Source: Clostridiaceae bacterium (GTDB taxonomy: Bacteria; Bacillota; Clostridia; Oscillospirales; Acutalibacteraceae). Taken from it: a stretch of DNA of 18,948 bases. The position numbers and the translations under genes are program-made. Numbering within the stretch: the first letter of the stretch is position 1; every line of letters starts with the position of its first letter. Where the stretch lies: positions 1 to 18,948 of the forward strand of contig CAJGBX010000014.1 of the NCBI GenBank assembly GCA_904501685.1. The letters are read 5' to 3'. Of the stretch, positions 6,308 to 13,709 are shown piece after piece. The notes below the pieces were generated by a model, which saw nothing but the letters and a program-made list of their open reading frames with translations, did no database searches and was not told the DNA's origin.

Positions 6308-7430
6308 TGGCAATTTTTTCGACAACACTGTCTTTAAACTGCTTAAAGGTGCCGTTATCTAAATTTTCTCGAATTTTCTCCATTAAGGTATTATAAAAAT
6401 AAAGATTATGCTGAACACAAAGACGTTGACCCAGCATTTCCCCGGAAACAATTAGATGTCTTACGTAGGCTCTTGAATGACGGCGGCAGGTCGGGCACTG
6501 GCAGTTAGCGTCTATCGGCTCATTGTCATCTTTATACTTTTCGTTATGCAGGTTTCTTATACCTTCCCATGTAAATAAGTGTCCGTGACGGGCGTTTCTG
6601 CTCGGCATAACACAATCGAAAAGGTCAACTCCTCTTTCTACTGCCTCTAAAATATTTGCAGGGGTCCCCACACCCATTAAATAACGAATTTTCTCCTTCG
6701 GTGCATAGGGCTCAACCTGTTCAATAATATGATACATCACCTCGGCAGGCTCACCCACTGCCAGACCGCCTATAGCATAGCCGTCTAAATCCAAATCTGC
6801 AATAGTTTTCATATGCTCAACGCGCAAATCGTCATAGGTACAGCCTTGATTTATACCGAAAAGCAATTGATTCGGATTAACCGTACCCTCGGTTTGATTA
6901 AGCTGTGCCATTTTATTTTTACAACGCTTTAACCAACGTGTAGTACGCAGGCAGGACTGACGTGAATATTCGTGCTCAGCAGGGTTTTCAACACATTCAT
7001 CAAATGCCATTGCTATTGTTGAGCCAAGATTTGACTGAATTTTCATACTTTCCTCAGGTCCCATAAAAATCTTGCGACCGTCAATATGAGAGTTAAAGGT
7101 AACACCCTCTTCATTAATTTTACGCAAAGAGGAAAGTGAGAAAACCTGAAAGCCGCCGCTATCGGTTAAAATAGGTCCCTGCCAGCCGGTGAATTTATGC
7201 AGTCCGCCAAGCTTTTTAACAAGCTCATCACCCGGTCTCAAATGCAAATGATATGTATTACAAAGCATAACCTGAGTATGTAAATCCTCAGACATATCGA
7301 ACGCTGAAACGCCGCCTTTTATAGCGGCACAGGTGGCAACATTCATAAATGCAGGGGTTTGCACGGTACCGTGTACGGTTTCAAATACACCACGGCGAGC
7401 AGTACCTTCTGTTTTTAAAACTTTAAACAT
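6297..7430 (-). CDS. tgt: tRNA-guanine transglycosylase
   Basis: Cytoplasmic enzyme that swaps guanine-34 of GU(N) tRNAs for preQ1, the step before QueA in queuosine synthesis. It has 377 residues, the usual length. LTDSGGFQVFSL carries the general-base Asp90; GVDLFDCVMPSRNARHG carries the nucleophile Asp272. The zinc site is C310, C312, C315 with H341 (CQCPTC...QHN). Substrate-pocket segments GGLAVGEP (221-228) and LMGVGTP (251-257) are present. The ATG at 7428-7430 has GAGGT 6 nt upstream. It is downstream of queA, separated by a 125-nt spacer with repeats, and upstream of yajC. Confidence 0.98.
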   Translation of the reverse strand: MFKVLKTEGTARRGVFETVHGTVQTPAFMNVATCAAIKGGVSAFDMSEDLHTQVMLCNTYHLHLRPGDELVKKLGGLHKFTGWQGPILTDSGGFQVFSLSSLRKINEEGVTFNSHIDGRKIFMGPEESMKIQSNLGSTIAMAFDECVENPAEHEYSRQSCLRTTRWLKRCKNKMAQLNQTEGTVNPNQLLFGINQGCTYDDLRVEHMKTIADLDLDGYAIGGLAVGEPAEVMYHIIEQVEPYAPKEKIRYLMGVGTPANILEAVERGVDLFDCVMPSRNARHGHLFTWEGIRNLHNEKYKDDNEPIDANCQCPTCRRHSRAYVRHLIVSGEMLGQRLCVQHNLYFYNTLMEKIRENLDNGTFKQFKDSVVEKIATRI

Positions 7431-7478
7431 AACTTTACCTCATTTATAATAATCGAAGTTTACGGGATATATGAAAAA

Positions 7479-7567
7479 TCATTTATAATCCGTCGGCGAG
7501 GCCGACACCTTACCTCTTCACTATTACCTCTAACTTCTTACCTATTGATTTTGTATCACAAAATCAA
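7479..7567. repeat. Hairpin plus degenerate heptanucleotide repeat patch between queA and tgt
   Basis: The only structured non-coding stretch inside this operon. From left to right: the 11-mer TCATTTATAAT at 7479-7489, a direct copy of 7440-7450; a GC-rich hairpin GTCGGC-GAG-GCCGAC (7492-7506); a degenerate 7-nt repeat in which TTACCT recurs every 14 nt at 7510, 7524 and 7538 (units like TTACCTC, TTCACTA, TTACCTC, TAACTTC, TTACCTA); and a perfect 10-bp inverted repeat TTGATTTTGT-ATC-ACAAAATCAA (7545-7567) that covers the queA stop codon. It resembles small dispersed intergenic repeats known in clostridial genomes, but whether it is multicopy cannot be seen here. Confidence 0.6.
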
Positions 7568-8575
7568 CATCGCGTCACCGAACGAGAAAAAGCGATACTT
7601 TTCATCTACTGCGTGACGGTAGGCTTTCATTGTTAAATCATAACCTGCAAAAGCACTCACAAGCATAATTAATGTACTTTCCGGCAAATGAAAATTTGTA
7701 ATCAAGCCGTCCATACATTTGAATTTATACCCCGGATAAATAAAGATTTCCGTATCGTCACTACATTCGGTAATTTTACCCTTAACAGCCGCACTTTCAA
7801 GCGTTCTGCAGGAGGTTGTACCTACACAAATCACCCTACCGCCGTTTTGCTTTGTTTCATTAATTAAATCGGCAGTTTTCTGTGGAATAAAATAGTGTTC
7901 AGAATGCATTTTGTGGTCGGTAATTTCATCAACCTTAACGGGCCTAAAGGTACCTAAACCGACATGCAGTGTAACAAATCCGATTTTAATGCCTTTTTCT
8001 TTAATTTTTTCCATAAATTCGGTCGTAAAATGAAGTCCCGCGGTCGGTGCTGCGGCCGAGCCTAATTCCTTGGAATAAACAGTTTGATAGCGTTCCTTAT
8101 CGTTTAACTTTTCGGTTATATAAGGCGGTAACGGCATTTGACCGACTCTATCCAGAACATCATAAAAAACACCGTCACACTTAAATTCAACAATACGATT
8201 ACCCTCAGGAGTTACATCCAAAACAACACAGGATAATTCTTCACCGAAATTGAATATTTTACCAATTTTCGCCTTTTTTCCAGGACCTGCCAAGCATTCC
8301 CATACCATATGTCCTTTTTCTTTAAGCAATACGAACTCTACCACTGAGCCGGTATCCTGCCTTGTACCGAAAATACGTGCCGGCAAAACCCTTGTGTCAT
8401 TCATAATAAGACAGTCACCCTCGTTAAGGTAGTCCAAAACATCAGTAAAGGTCTTGTCCTCATATGTACCGGTCTTTCTGCTTAAAGCCAACAGTCTTGA
8501 CGAAGTACGCGGCTCAACAGGGGTTTGAGCTATTAAATTTTGTGGTAATTCATAATAAAATTCCGATTTTTTCAT
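7556..8575 (-). CDS. queA: S-adenosylmethionine:tRNA ribosyltransferase-isomerase
   Basis: Cytoplasmic enzyme that moves the ribose of SAM onto preQ1 in tRNA to form epoxyqueuosine. The 339 residues match the family. Diagnostic stretches are the N-terminal ELPQNLIAQTPVEPR, the MNDTRVLPARIFG motif, LPPYI, AAPTAGLHFT, VTLHVGLGTFRPV and NFHLPESTLIMLVSAFAG. The ATG at 8573-8575 has CGGAGTG 6-7 nt upstream. It is the first gene of the queA-tgt-yajC-TIGR04086 operon and is divergent from asd. The leader between the predicted start of transcription (about 8660) and the ATG shows no preQ1 riboswitch. Confidence 0.98.
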   Translation of the reverse strand: MKKSEFYYELPQNLIAQTPVEPRTSSRLLALSRKTGTYEDKTFTDVLDYLNEGDCLIMNDTRVLPARIFGTRQDTGSVVEFVLLKEKGHMVWECLAGPGKKAKIGKIFNFGEELSCVVLDVTPEGNRIVEFKCDGVFYDVLDRVGQMPLPPYITEKLNDKERYQTVYSKELGSAAAPTAGLHFTTEFMEKIKEKGIKIGFVTLHVGLGTFRPVKVDEITDHKMHSEHYFIPQKTADLINETKQNGGRVICVGTTSCRTLESAAVKGKITECSDDTEIFIYPGYKFKCMDGLITNFHLPESTLIMLVSAFAGYDLTMKAYRHAVDEKYRFFSFGDAMLIL

Positions 8576-8620
8576 AATTCACTCCGAATATGCACAAAAA
8601 GATAAGTTTTACATAAAATA

Positions 8621-8633
8621 TGTTTGACAAACA
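8621..8633. promoter_or_regulatory. Palindrome over the asd -35 box
   Basis: TGTTTG-A-CAAACA is a perfect 13-bp palindrome that contains the whole -35 hexamer of the asd promoter. Its position would let a bound regulator block RNA polymerase. It may be chance, since TTGACA itself contributes half of the bases. Confidence 0.35.
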
Positions 8634-8652
8634 CTTTATGAAAATGTATAAT
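8624..8652 (+). promoter_or_regulatory. Promoter of asd-dapA-dapB operon
   Basis: -35 TTGACA (8624-8629), 17-nt spacer, -10 TATAAT (8647-8652): a perfect sigma-A consensus. Expected start about 8659, giving a leader of about 67 nt. The -35 box is inside the palindrome TGTTTG-A-CAAACA. Confidence 0.88.
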
Positions 8653-8666
8653 TTATTAATAATGTT

Positions 8667-8695
8667 ATTATATTGCAAGTTCAAAAAATATTCAA
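8667..8695 (-). promoter_or_regulatory. Promoter of queA-tgt-yajC operon
   Basis: Minus strand: -35 TTGAAT (8690-8695), 17-nt spacer, -10 TATAAT (8667-8672). The expected start is near 8660, almost the same place as the asd start in the other direction, so the two promoters face each other and overlap. Confidence 0.68.
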
Positions 8696-8725
8696 CAATA
8701 AAATTTAATTTTAGGGTGATACATA

Positions 8726-9808
8726 ATGAAAAAGTACAATGTAGGTATTATCGGTGCCACCGGTATGGTCGGTCAGCGTTTTGCAACCTTACTCGAAAAC
8801 CATCCTTGGTTTAATGTAAAGGTTTTAGCTGCAAGCGGTAGAAGTGCCGGTAAAACATATTTAGAATGTGTCGGTGACCGTTGGGCTATGAAAGCTCCTA
8901 TTCCTGAAGCTATGAAGTCTATGGTAATTATGAACGCCGAAGAGGATATTGAGAAAATCGCTTCTATGGTTGATTTTGTGTTCTGTGCAGTAAATATGAA
9001 AAAGGAAGAAATCAAGGCTTTGGAGGAGGCTTATGCCAAGCACGAATGCCCTGTTATTTCGAACAACAGTGCTCACAGACATACTCCTGATGTTCCGATG
9101 GTTATTCCGGAACTTAATGCTGACCATATTGAGGTTATTGCCGACCAGAAAAAGCGTCTCGGTACCAAGCGTGGCTTTATTGCTGTTAAGTCTAACTGTT
9201 CATTACAAAGCTATGTTCCGGCACTTTTCCCTCTTGACAGTGACTTTGATGTTGAGGATGCTTTAGTTTGTACCTATCAGGCAATTTCCGGTGCAGGCAA
9301 GACCTTTGAAACCTTCCCTGAGATCGTGGATAACGTTATCCCCTTCATCGGCGGAGAGGAAGAAAAGAGTGAGCAGGAGCCCCTCAAAATTTGGGGTAAG
9401 GTTGAAAACGGTGTTATAGTTAATGCCGAAAAGCCTCACTTCACTGCTCAGTGTCTGAGAGTTCCTGTTTCTGACGGACATATGGCGGCTGTTTTTGTAA
9501 GATTTAACAAAAAGCCCTCAAAGGAAGAAATTATTAAAAAATGGGAAAACTTTAAAGGTACTGCTCAGGAATTAGAGCTACCTAGTGCACCCAAGCAGTT
9601 TATCCACTATTTTACTGAGGACAATATGCCCCAGACCAAATTACAACGTGATCTTGACGGCGGTATGGCAATATCTGTCGGCAGACTTCGTGAGGATACT
9701 CAGTATGATTACAAGTTTGTTTGCCTCTCACACAACACCTTAAGAGGCGCCGCAGGCGGCGGTGTATTACTTGCTGAATTACTTGCTGCTAAGGGTTATT
9801 TCGACTAA
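8726..9808 (+). CDS. asd: Aspartate-semialdehyde dehydrogenase, archaeal/fungal-type
   Basis: NADPH-dependent reduction of aspartyl phosphate to aspartate semialdehyde, the branch-point intermediate for lysine, diaminopimelate, threonine and methionine. It has 360 residues. The nucleotide-binding GIIGATGMVGQRF is at 8-20; the catalytic Cys158 is in SNCSLQ; QAISGAG is at 185-191; and the acid/base His252 is in VPVSDGH. The sequence looks closer to the archaeal/fungal type (TIGR00978-like) than to the usual bacterial enzyme; that assignment is from memory of the motifs. The ATG is preceded by AGGGTG. First gene of asd-dapA-dapB, 21 nt ahead of dapA. Confidence 0.95.
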   Translation: MKKYNVGIIGATGMVGQRFATLLENHPWFNVKVLAASGRSAGKTYLECVGDRWAMKAPIPEAMKSMVIMNAEEDIEKIASMVDFVFCAVNMKKEEIKALEEAYAKHECPVISNNSAHRHTPDVPMVIPELNADHIEVIADQKKRLGTKRGFIAVKSNCSLQSYVPALFPLDSDFDVEDALVCTYQAISGAGKTFETFPEIVDNVIPFIGGEEEKSEQEPLKIWGKVENGVIVNAEKPHFTAQCLRVPVSDGHMAAVFVRFNKKPSKEEIIKKWENFKGTAQELELPSAPKQFIHYFTEDNMPQTKLQRDLDGGMAISVGRLREDTQYDYKFVCLSHNTLRGAAGGGVLLAELLAAKGYFD

Positions 9809-9829
9809 TATCTGATTGGAGATAGTTTA

Positions 9830-10717
9830 ATGAAAAAAAGAATTTTTACCGGATGTGCAACTGCTCTCGTTACACCGATGAATGACGACAGCTCGGTTAA
9901 TTATCAGAGACTTCGTGAGCTTATAAACGAACAGATTGCCGGCGGTGTTGACGCTTTGGTTATATGCGGTACTACAGGTGAATCTTCTACCTTGGACAAT
10001 GATGAGCATTGCCGTGTATTGGAGGAAGCCGTTAAGGTAGCTAACAAGCGTGTGCCTATTATTGCAGGTACCGGCTCTAACGATACTATGTATGCCACTC
10101 AGCTTTCACAGCATGCTGAGTCTATCGGTTGTGACGGTTTGCTTATGGTAACACCATATTACAATAAAACCTCACAAAACGGTCTTATCAACCACTACAA
10201 TTACATTGCAGACCGTGTGAATACACCGATTATTCTTTACAATGTTCCAAGCCGTACCGGCACTGCATTTCAACCGGCCACCTATAAGGAACTGGCTAAG
10301 CACGAGAATATTGTTGCAATCAAGGAAGCAAACGGCGATATTTCTTCAATCGCAAAAACCAAATCATTAGTTGGTGATGATTTGGATATTTATTCAGGTA
10401 ACGATGATGAAATTGTTCCGATTATGTCCTTAGGCGGTATTGGTGTTATCTCAGTTCTTTCCAATATTTTACCTAGAGAAACTCACAATATTTGTGCCGA
10501 AATGTTAAACGGAAATATTAAAAAGGCTTGCGAAATGCAGTTGAAGTATATTAGTCTTATCAACGCCTTGTTTAGCGATGTCAACCCTATTCCGGTTAAA
10601 GAGGCTATGAATATGCTTGGAATGAACGTCGGTCCTCTGAGAATGCCGTTAGCTCCTATGACTGAGACTGCACGTGAAAATTTAAGAGCTGAGCTTAAAA
10701 AGCACGGTCTTCTTTAA
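9830..10717 (+). CDS. dapA: 4-hydroxy-tetrahydrodipicolinate synthase
   Basis: Condenses pyruvate with aspartate semialdehyde, the first committed step to diaminopimelate and lysine. The 295-residue TIM-barrel protein is of normal length. GTTGES (47-52) supplies the active-site threonines; Tyr137 is in LYNVPSRTG, with Arg142; the Schiff-base Lys165 is in IVAIKEANGD. The ATG follows TTGGAGAT. It is between asd, whose product it uses, and dapB, which reduces its product; gaps are 21 and 28 nt. Confidence 0.98.
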   Translation: MKKRIFTGCATALVTPMNDDSSVNYQRLRELINEQIAGGVDALVICGTTGESSTLDNDEHCRVLEEAVKVANKRVPIIAGTGSNDTMYATQLSQHAESIGCDGLLMVTPYYNKTSQNGLINHYNYIADRVNTPIILYNVPSRTGTAFQPATYKELAKHENIVAIKEANGDISSIAKTKSLVGDDLDIYSGNDDEIVPIMSLGGIGVISVLSNILPRETHNICAEMLNGNIKKACEMQLKYISLINALFSDVNPIPVKEAMNMLGMNVGPLRMPLAPMTETARENLRAELKKHGLL

Positions 10718-10745
10718 TTTAAGTTTAAATTTTAGGAAGTATAAT

Positions 10746-11504
10746 ATGACTAAAATAATTTTAAACGGTTGTAACGGCAAAATGGGTAATGCGGTATCTC
10801 GACTTGTTAATGATAGAGATGATTGCAAAATTGTTGCCGGTGTTGATTTAAATACGACAATTCAAAGAGAATTTCCTGTTTACAGTAATATTAATCAGGT
10901 TCACGAGGGTAATGTTATTATTGACTTTTCTCATCCCTCCTGCCTACCCGATTTGCTTGAATATGCCGTTGCTAATAAAACTCCGATAGTTATTGCAACA
11001 ACCGGCTTAAGTGATGCTGATATCGAGAATATTAAATCAGCCTCAAAAGCCGTTGCTGTATTTTTTACATTTAATATGTCGTTAGGTATAAACCTGCTTG
11101 TTGAACTTTCGAAAACCGCTTCTAAAATACTCGGTGACAAATTTGACGTTGAGATTATTGAAAAGCACCATAACCAAAAAATTGATGCTCCGAGCGGAAC
11201 TGCAATTATGCTTGCAAACGGCATTAATGAGGTGAACGGCGGTAAATATAACTATGAGTATAATCGTCAGGCAAAGCGTGAGAAAAGAGATGCTAAGGAA
11301 ATTGGTATTCACGCTATAAGAGGCGGAAACATCGTCGGCGAGCACGAAGTTATTTTTGCCGGTCATGATGAGGTTATCTCTCTTTCACACTCTGCCGGCT
11401 CTAAAGAGGTTTTTGCAGTAGGTGCAGTTAATGCAGCTATTTTTCTCAATGAAAGACCTGCCGGTCTTTATGATATGAAGGATTTAATAAGCTCCATAAA
11501 TTAA
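10746..11504 (+). CDS. dapB: 4-hydroxy-tetrahydrodipicolinate reductase
   Basis: NAD(P)H-dependent reduction of the DapA product to tetrahydrodipicolinate. It has 252 residues. The N-terminal dinucleotide motif is NGCNGKMG (7-14), IDFSHPS is at 59-65, and the family signature EIIEKHHNQKIDAPSGT is at 136-152, with catalytic His141 and Lys145. AGGAAGT stands before the ATG. It is the last gene of the operon, followed 60 nt later by a strong terminator. No dapL, dapD or dapF lies nearby, so the rest of the pathway is encoded elsewhere. Confidence 0.98.
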   Translation: MTKIILNGCNGKMGNAVSRLVNDRDDCKIVAGVDLNTTIQREFPVYSNINQVHEGNVIIDFSHPSCLPDLLEYAVANKTPIVIATTGLSDADIENIKSASKAVAVFFTFNMSLGINLLVELSKTASKILGDKFDVEIIEKHHNQKIDAPSGTAIMLANGINEVNGGKYNYEYNRQAKREKRDAKEIGIHAIRGGNIVGEHEVIFAGHDEVISLSHSAGSKEVFAVGAVNAAIFLNERPAGLYDMKDLISSIN

Positions 11505-11557
11505 CAGTAGAATTAATTGTTTTTCACGAATCATTTTTATAACATTTTGCTTCGCAT

Positions 11558-11605
11558 AAAAAAAAAATCCCATTCTTGCTAACACAAGAATGGGATTTAA
11601 TTTTA
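11558..11605. terminator. Bidirectional terminator between dapB and the Dabb gene
   Basis: A perfect 14-bp stem AAATCCCATTCTTG (11565-11578) / CAAGAATGGGATTT (11585-11598) with a 6-nt loop. On the minus strand it is followed by ten T in all (11558-11567, partly in the stem), ideal for ending the oadG-gcdB-Dabb transcript. On the plus strand TTTAATTTT follows, so it also serves dapB. Confidence 0.95.
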
Positions 11606-11613
11606 AATAAGTA

Positions 11614-11916
11614 TTATACTTCAAAATCTAAGCAAAGACGGGTCTTTGTATAAGGTCTGACCTTTCCGTCGGCTACTGCTACGTGCTCAGGATGTACGGC
11701 ATAGCCCTTTAAGCTATCTTCGTTCTCAAACACAGAATAAAGCATAACATCAGCATTAGATGAAGCCAATCCGTCAATTTCAACCTTAATTTCAATTAAA
11801 CCGGGGATTTTGCCGGCTAAGGACTCTAATCCATCCTTAATTCCGGATTTTACGGTTATTTTTTCTAAATCGGACAAATCATCTTTTAATTGCCATAAAA
11901 TAATATGTTTAACCAT
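11614..11916 (-). CDS. Dabb-domain protein (stress-responsive alpha/beta barrel)
   Basis: A 100-residue single-domain protein. MVKHIILWQLKDD at the start, the middle segment NADVMLYSVFENEDSLKGY and the AVHPEHVAVAD motif are typical of the Dabb family, dimeric ferredoxin-like barrels that in various members are enzymes or of unknown role. AGAGGTG precedes the ATG. It begins 13 nt after the decarboxylase beta subunit gene and is the last gene before the terminator, so it is very likely co-transcribed. The function here is unknown; the family call is good. Confidence 0.88.
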   Translation of the reverse strand: MVKHIILWQLKDDLSDLEKITVKSGIKDGLESLAGKIPGLIEIKVEIDGLASSNADVMLYSVFENEDSLKGYAVHPEHVAVADGKVRPYTKTRLCLDFEV

Positions 11917-11929
11917 CTAAAAACACCTC

Positions 11930-13144
11930 TTAGCCAAGCATTTGAATAAGTACACCTGCAGCAACTGCCGAACCGATAACACCGGCAACATTCGGGCCCA
12001 TTGCGTGCATAAGTAAATAGTTATTGGGATTTTCCTCACGTCCAACCTTCTGTGCAACACGTGCGGCCATAGGAACTGCCGAAACGCCAGCGGCACCGAT
12101 AAGCGGATTAATCTTACCCTTAGTTAAAATATACATAAGCTTACCAAGCAACACACCGCCTGCAGTACCGATAGCAAAGGCTGCCATACCCATTGCAACA
12201 ATCTTCAATGTATTGAAGTTTAAGAATGTAGTACCTGTGGTAGTTGCACCTACCGTAATACCTAAGAAAATAACAACTATATTCATAAGCTCATTTTGAG
12301 CGGTTTTTGCCAAGCGGTCAACGACGCCTGATTCCTTAAACAGATTGCCGAGCATCAGCATACCAACTAAAACTGCGGCATCCGGCAACAACAAGGAAAC
12401 GAGGATAGCAACAAGAATAGGGAAAATAATTTTTTCGGTTTTAGAAACAGTTCTTAACTGCTCCATTTTTACTGCTCTTTCCTTTTTGGTTGTAAGCAAT
12501 CTCATAATAGGCGGCTGAATAACCGGAACCAAAGCCATATATGAGTATGCGGCAACCGCAATAGGACCTAAAATATGAGGCGCCAACTGTGAAGTTACGA
12601 AGATAGCTGTAGGACCATCTGCCCCGCCGATAATGCCGACACTACCTGCCTCCTGAGGAGTCATACCAAGAGCTAAAGCACCGACAAAAGCAACAAAAAT
12701 GCCTAACTGAGCCGCCGCACCTAAAAGAAAGCTTTTAGGATTGGCAATAAGCGGACCGAAATCGGTCATTGCACCGACACCTAAGAATATAAGCGGAGGA
12801 TAAATACCAAGCTTTACGCCTAAATACAAAATATCCAACAAACCGCCTTGCTTTAATACATCACCTGCATTCAAGTGACCTGCAGCGTCCCAAAAAACCG
12901 GATTTGATGTATCCCAAATTTCAGGATGATACATTCCGGCACCGGGAAGGTTAGCAAGCAGCATACCAAATGCTATAGGAAGCAACAAAAGTGGCTCAAA
13001 CTGAAATTTCGGGTGAATTGCCAATAACAGAAAAAAGCAAGCAACACCAATCATAACAAGGTTTTTCCAACCGCCATCAGCGAAAAAACCCATAAAACCG
13101 GAATCCCGCAAAATTCCGATAATTGCATCAAATACAGCAGACAT
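11930..13144 (-). CDS. Sodium-ion-translocating decarboxylase beta subunit (GcdB/OadB/MmdB family)
   Basis: Integral membrane subunit that decarboxylates carboxybiotin and couples this to Na+ export. From ATG 13142-13144 it has 404 residues, about ten hydrophobic segments, and the family landmarks GIIGGADGPTAIFVTSQLAP (about 170-189, with the conserved Asp176 thought to be at the Na+ site), AAYSYMALVPVIQPPIMR, and the C-terminal SAVPMAARVAQ and NYLLMHAMGPNVAGVIGS. GGGGAG lies 8 nt before this ATG; a longer reading from 13204 overlaps the upstream gene and is rejected. The partner subunits expected from the family are a carboxyltransferase and a biotin carrier; neither is in the window. The particular substrate (oxaloacetate, glutaconyl-CoA or methylmalonyl-CoA) cannot be told. 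Confidence 0.95.
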   Translation of the reverse strand: MSAVFDAIIGILRDSGFMGFFADGGWKNLVMIGVACFFLLLAIHPKFQFEPLLLLPIAFGMLLANLPGAGMYHPEIWDTSNPVFWDAAGHLNAGDVLKQGGLLDILYLGVKLGIYPPLIFLGVGAMTDFGPLIANPKSFLLGAAAQLGIFVAFVGALALGMTPQEAGSVGIIGGADGPTAIFVTSQLAPHILGPIAVAAYSYMALVPVIQPPIMRLLTTKKERAVKMEQLRTVSKTEKIIFPILVAILVSLLLPDAAVLVGMLMLGNLFKESGVVDRLAKTAQNELMNIVVIFLGITVGATTTGTTFLNFNTLKIVAMGMAAFAIGTAGGVLLGKLMYILTKGKINPLIGAAGVSAVPMAARVAQKVGREENPNNYLLMHAMGPNVAGVIGSAVAAGVLIQMLG

Positions 13145-13161
13145 TAAAAGTTCTCCCCTTC

Positions 13162-13599
13162 TTAAAACGGTCTTGTGGCATTTATAACACCGGCAGTTGC
13201 CCACGCTGAGCGTTTCTCAGCGCCCGCAGGCTTAATCGAACGGATAATCGGTCTTTTGCCGCTACCCTCATACATCATATTTACAGCAGCACTTATAGCG
13301 GCAACAATTTCTTCATCCATCATCATAACTGCGGCAGAAATAACTGCAAGCACCTCATCATTGTCTTCAGAGGTTTCTGCCTTATCAGCTTTAGTGTTTT
13401 TATTTGCCTTGGGCTGCTTTTCCTTTTTGGGTTTACCGGCACGGCTCATAACTGCACCGAAAGCCGACATAACCAATATCAAAAAAATAAGCATTAGAAA
13501 AACAATGCCAAAACCGCTGGCGGTTACAGTAATACCGTGGGATTTTAAATTTTCAACTATGCCGTAATCCTTAGCAGCAAGTGTTATAAATTCAAACAT
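13162..13599 (-). CDS. Decarboxylase gamma subunit-like protein (OadG family)
   Basis: A 145-residue single-pass membrane protein. Residues about 28-50 form the membrane segment, followed by a Lys-rich linker (about 56-73), an acidic stretch (75-82), two near-copies of an ISAAV element (VLAVISAAV at 83-91 and IVAAISAAV at 98-106, 15 residues apart), and the C-terminal RPIIRSIKPAG...RSAWATAG. Size, topology and place directly before the beta subunit (17-nt gap) fit the OadG/gamma subunit that holds the complex together. GAGG stands 8 nt before the ATG. It is the first gene of the operon. Confidence 0.8.
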   Translation of the reverse strand: MFEFITLAAKDYGIVENLKSHGITVTASGFGIVFLMLIFLILVMSAFGAVMSRAGKPKKEKQPKANKNTKADKAETSEDNDEVLAVISAAVMMMDEEIVAAISAAVNMMYEGSGKRPIIRSIKPAGAEKRSAWATAGVINATRPF

Positions 13600-13648
13600 C
13601 TTAAAACCTCTTTCTTTGATAAAAAATTATCAAGCACTAATCGTTCAC

Positions 13649-13677
13649 ATTATACTATACTTTTTCCGTAAATTCAA
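13649..13677 (-). promoter_or_regulatory. Promoter of decarboxylase-subunit operon
   Basis: Minus strand: -35 TTGAAT (13672-13677), 17-nt spacer, -10 TATAAT (13649-13654). A small inverted repeat TTGATA-AAAAAT-TATCAA (13616-13633) lies in the leader just before the ribosome site. Confidence 0.78.
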
Positions 13678-13709
13678 CACATATTTTCAAACTATTTTAA
13701 GTTTTCGAT

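Noticed and set aside
7510..7544. Heptanucleotide repeat as a CRISPR-like array
   Set aside because: Units are 7-14 nt and degenerate, with no spacers and no cas genes; it is a simple-sequence or dispersed repeat.
8576..8660. preQ1 riboswitch upstream of queA
   Set aside because: The AT-rich leader lacks the C-rich loop and A-rich tail of the preQ1 class I aptamer, and preQ1 switches usually control synthesis or transport genes, not queA-tgt.
8653..8725. Lysine riboswitch upstream of asd-dapA-dapB
   Set aside because: The leader from the predicted start is about 67 nt, far shorter than the roughly 170-nt lysine aptamer, and no suitable helices or terminator are seen.
11082..11366. Reverse open frames over dapB (also 10931-11224) and over asd (8773-9127)
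   Set aside because: They are antisense shadows of clearly identified enzymes; no independent ribosome sites or domain features.
13145..13204. 20-residue N-terminal extension of the decarboxylase beta subunit
   Set aside because: It overlaps the end of the gamma-subunit gene, and GGGGAG stands 8 nt before the internal ATG at 13144.
13175..13567. 130-residue open frame on the plus strand opposite the gamma-subunit gene
   Set aside because: It mirrors a gene with strong family features, a ribosome site and a promoter. The reverse frame is Ala/Ile-rich low complexity and has no ribosome site.
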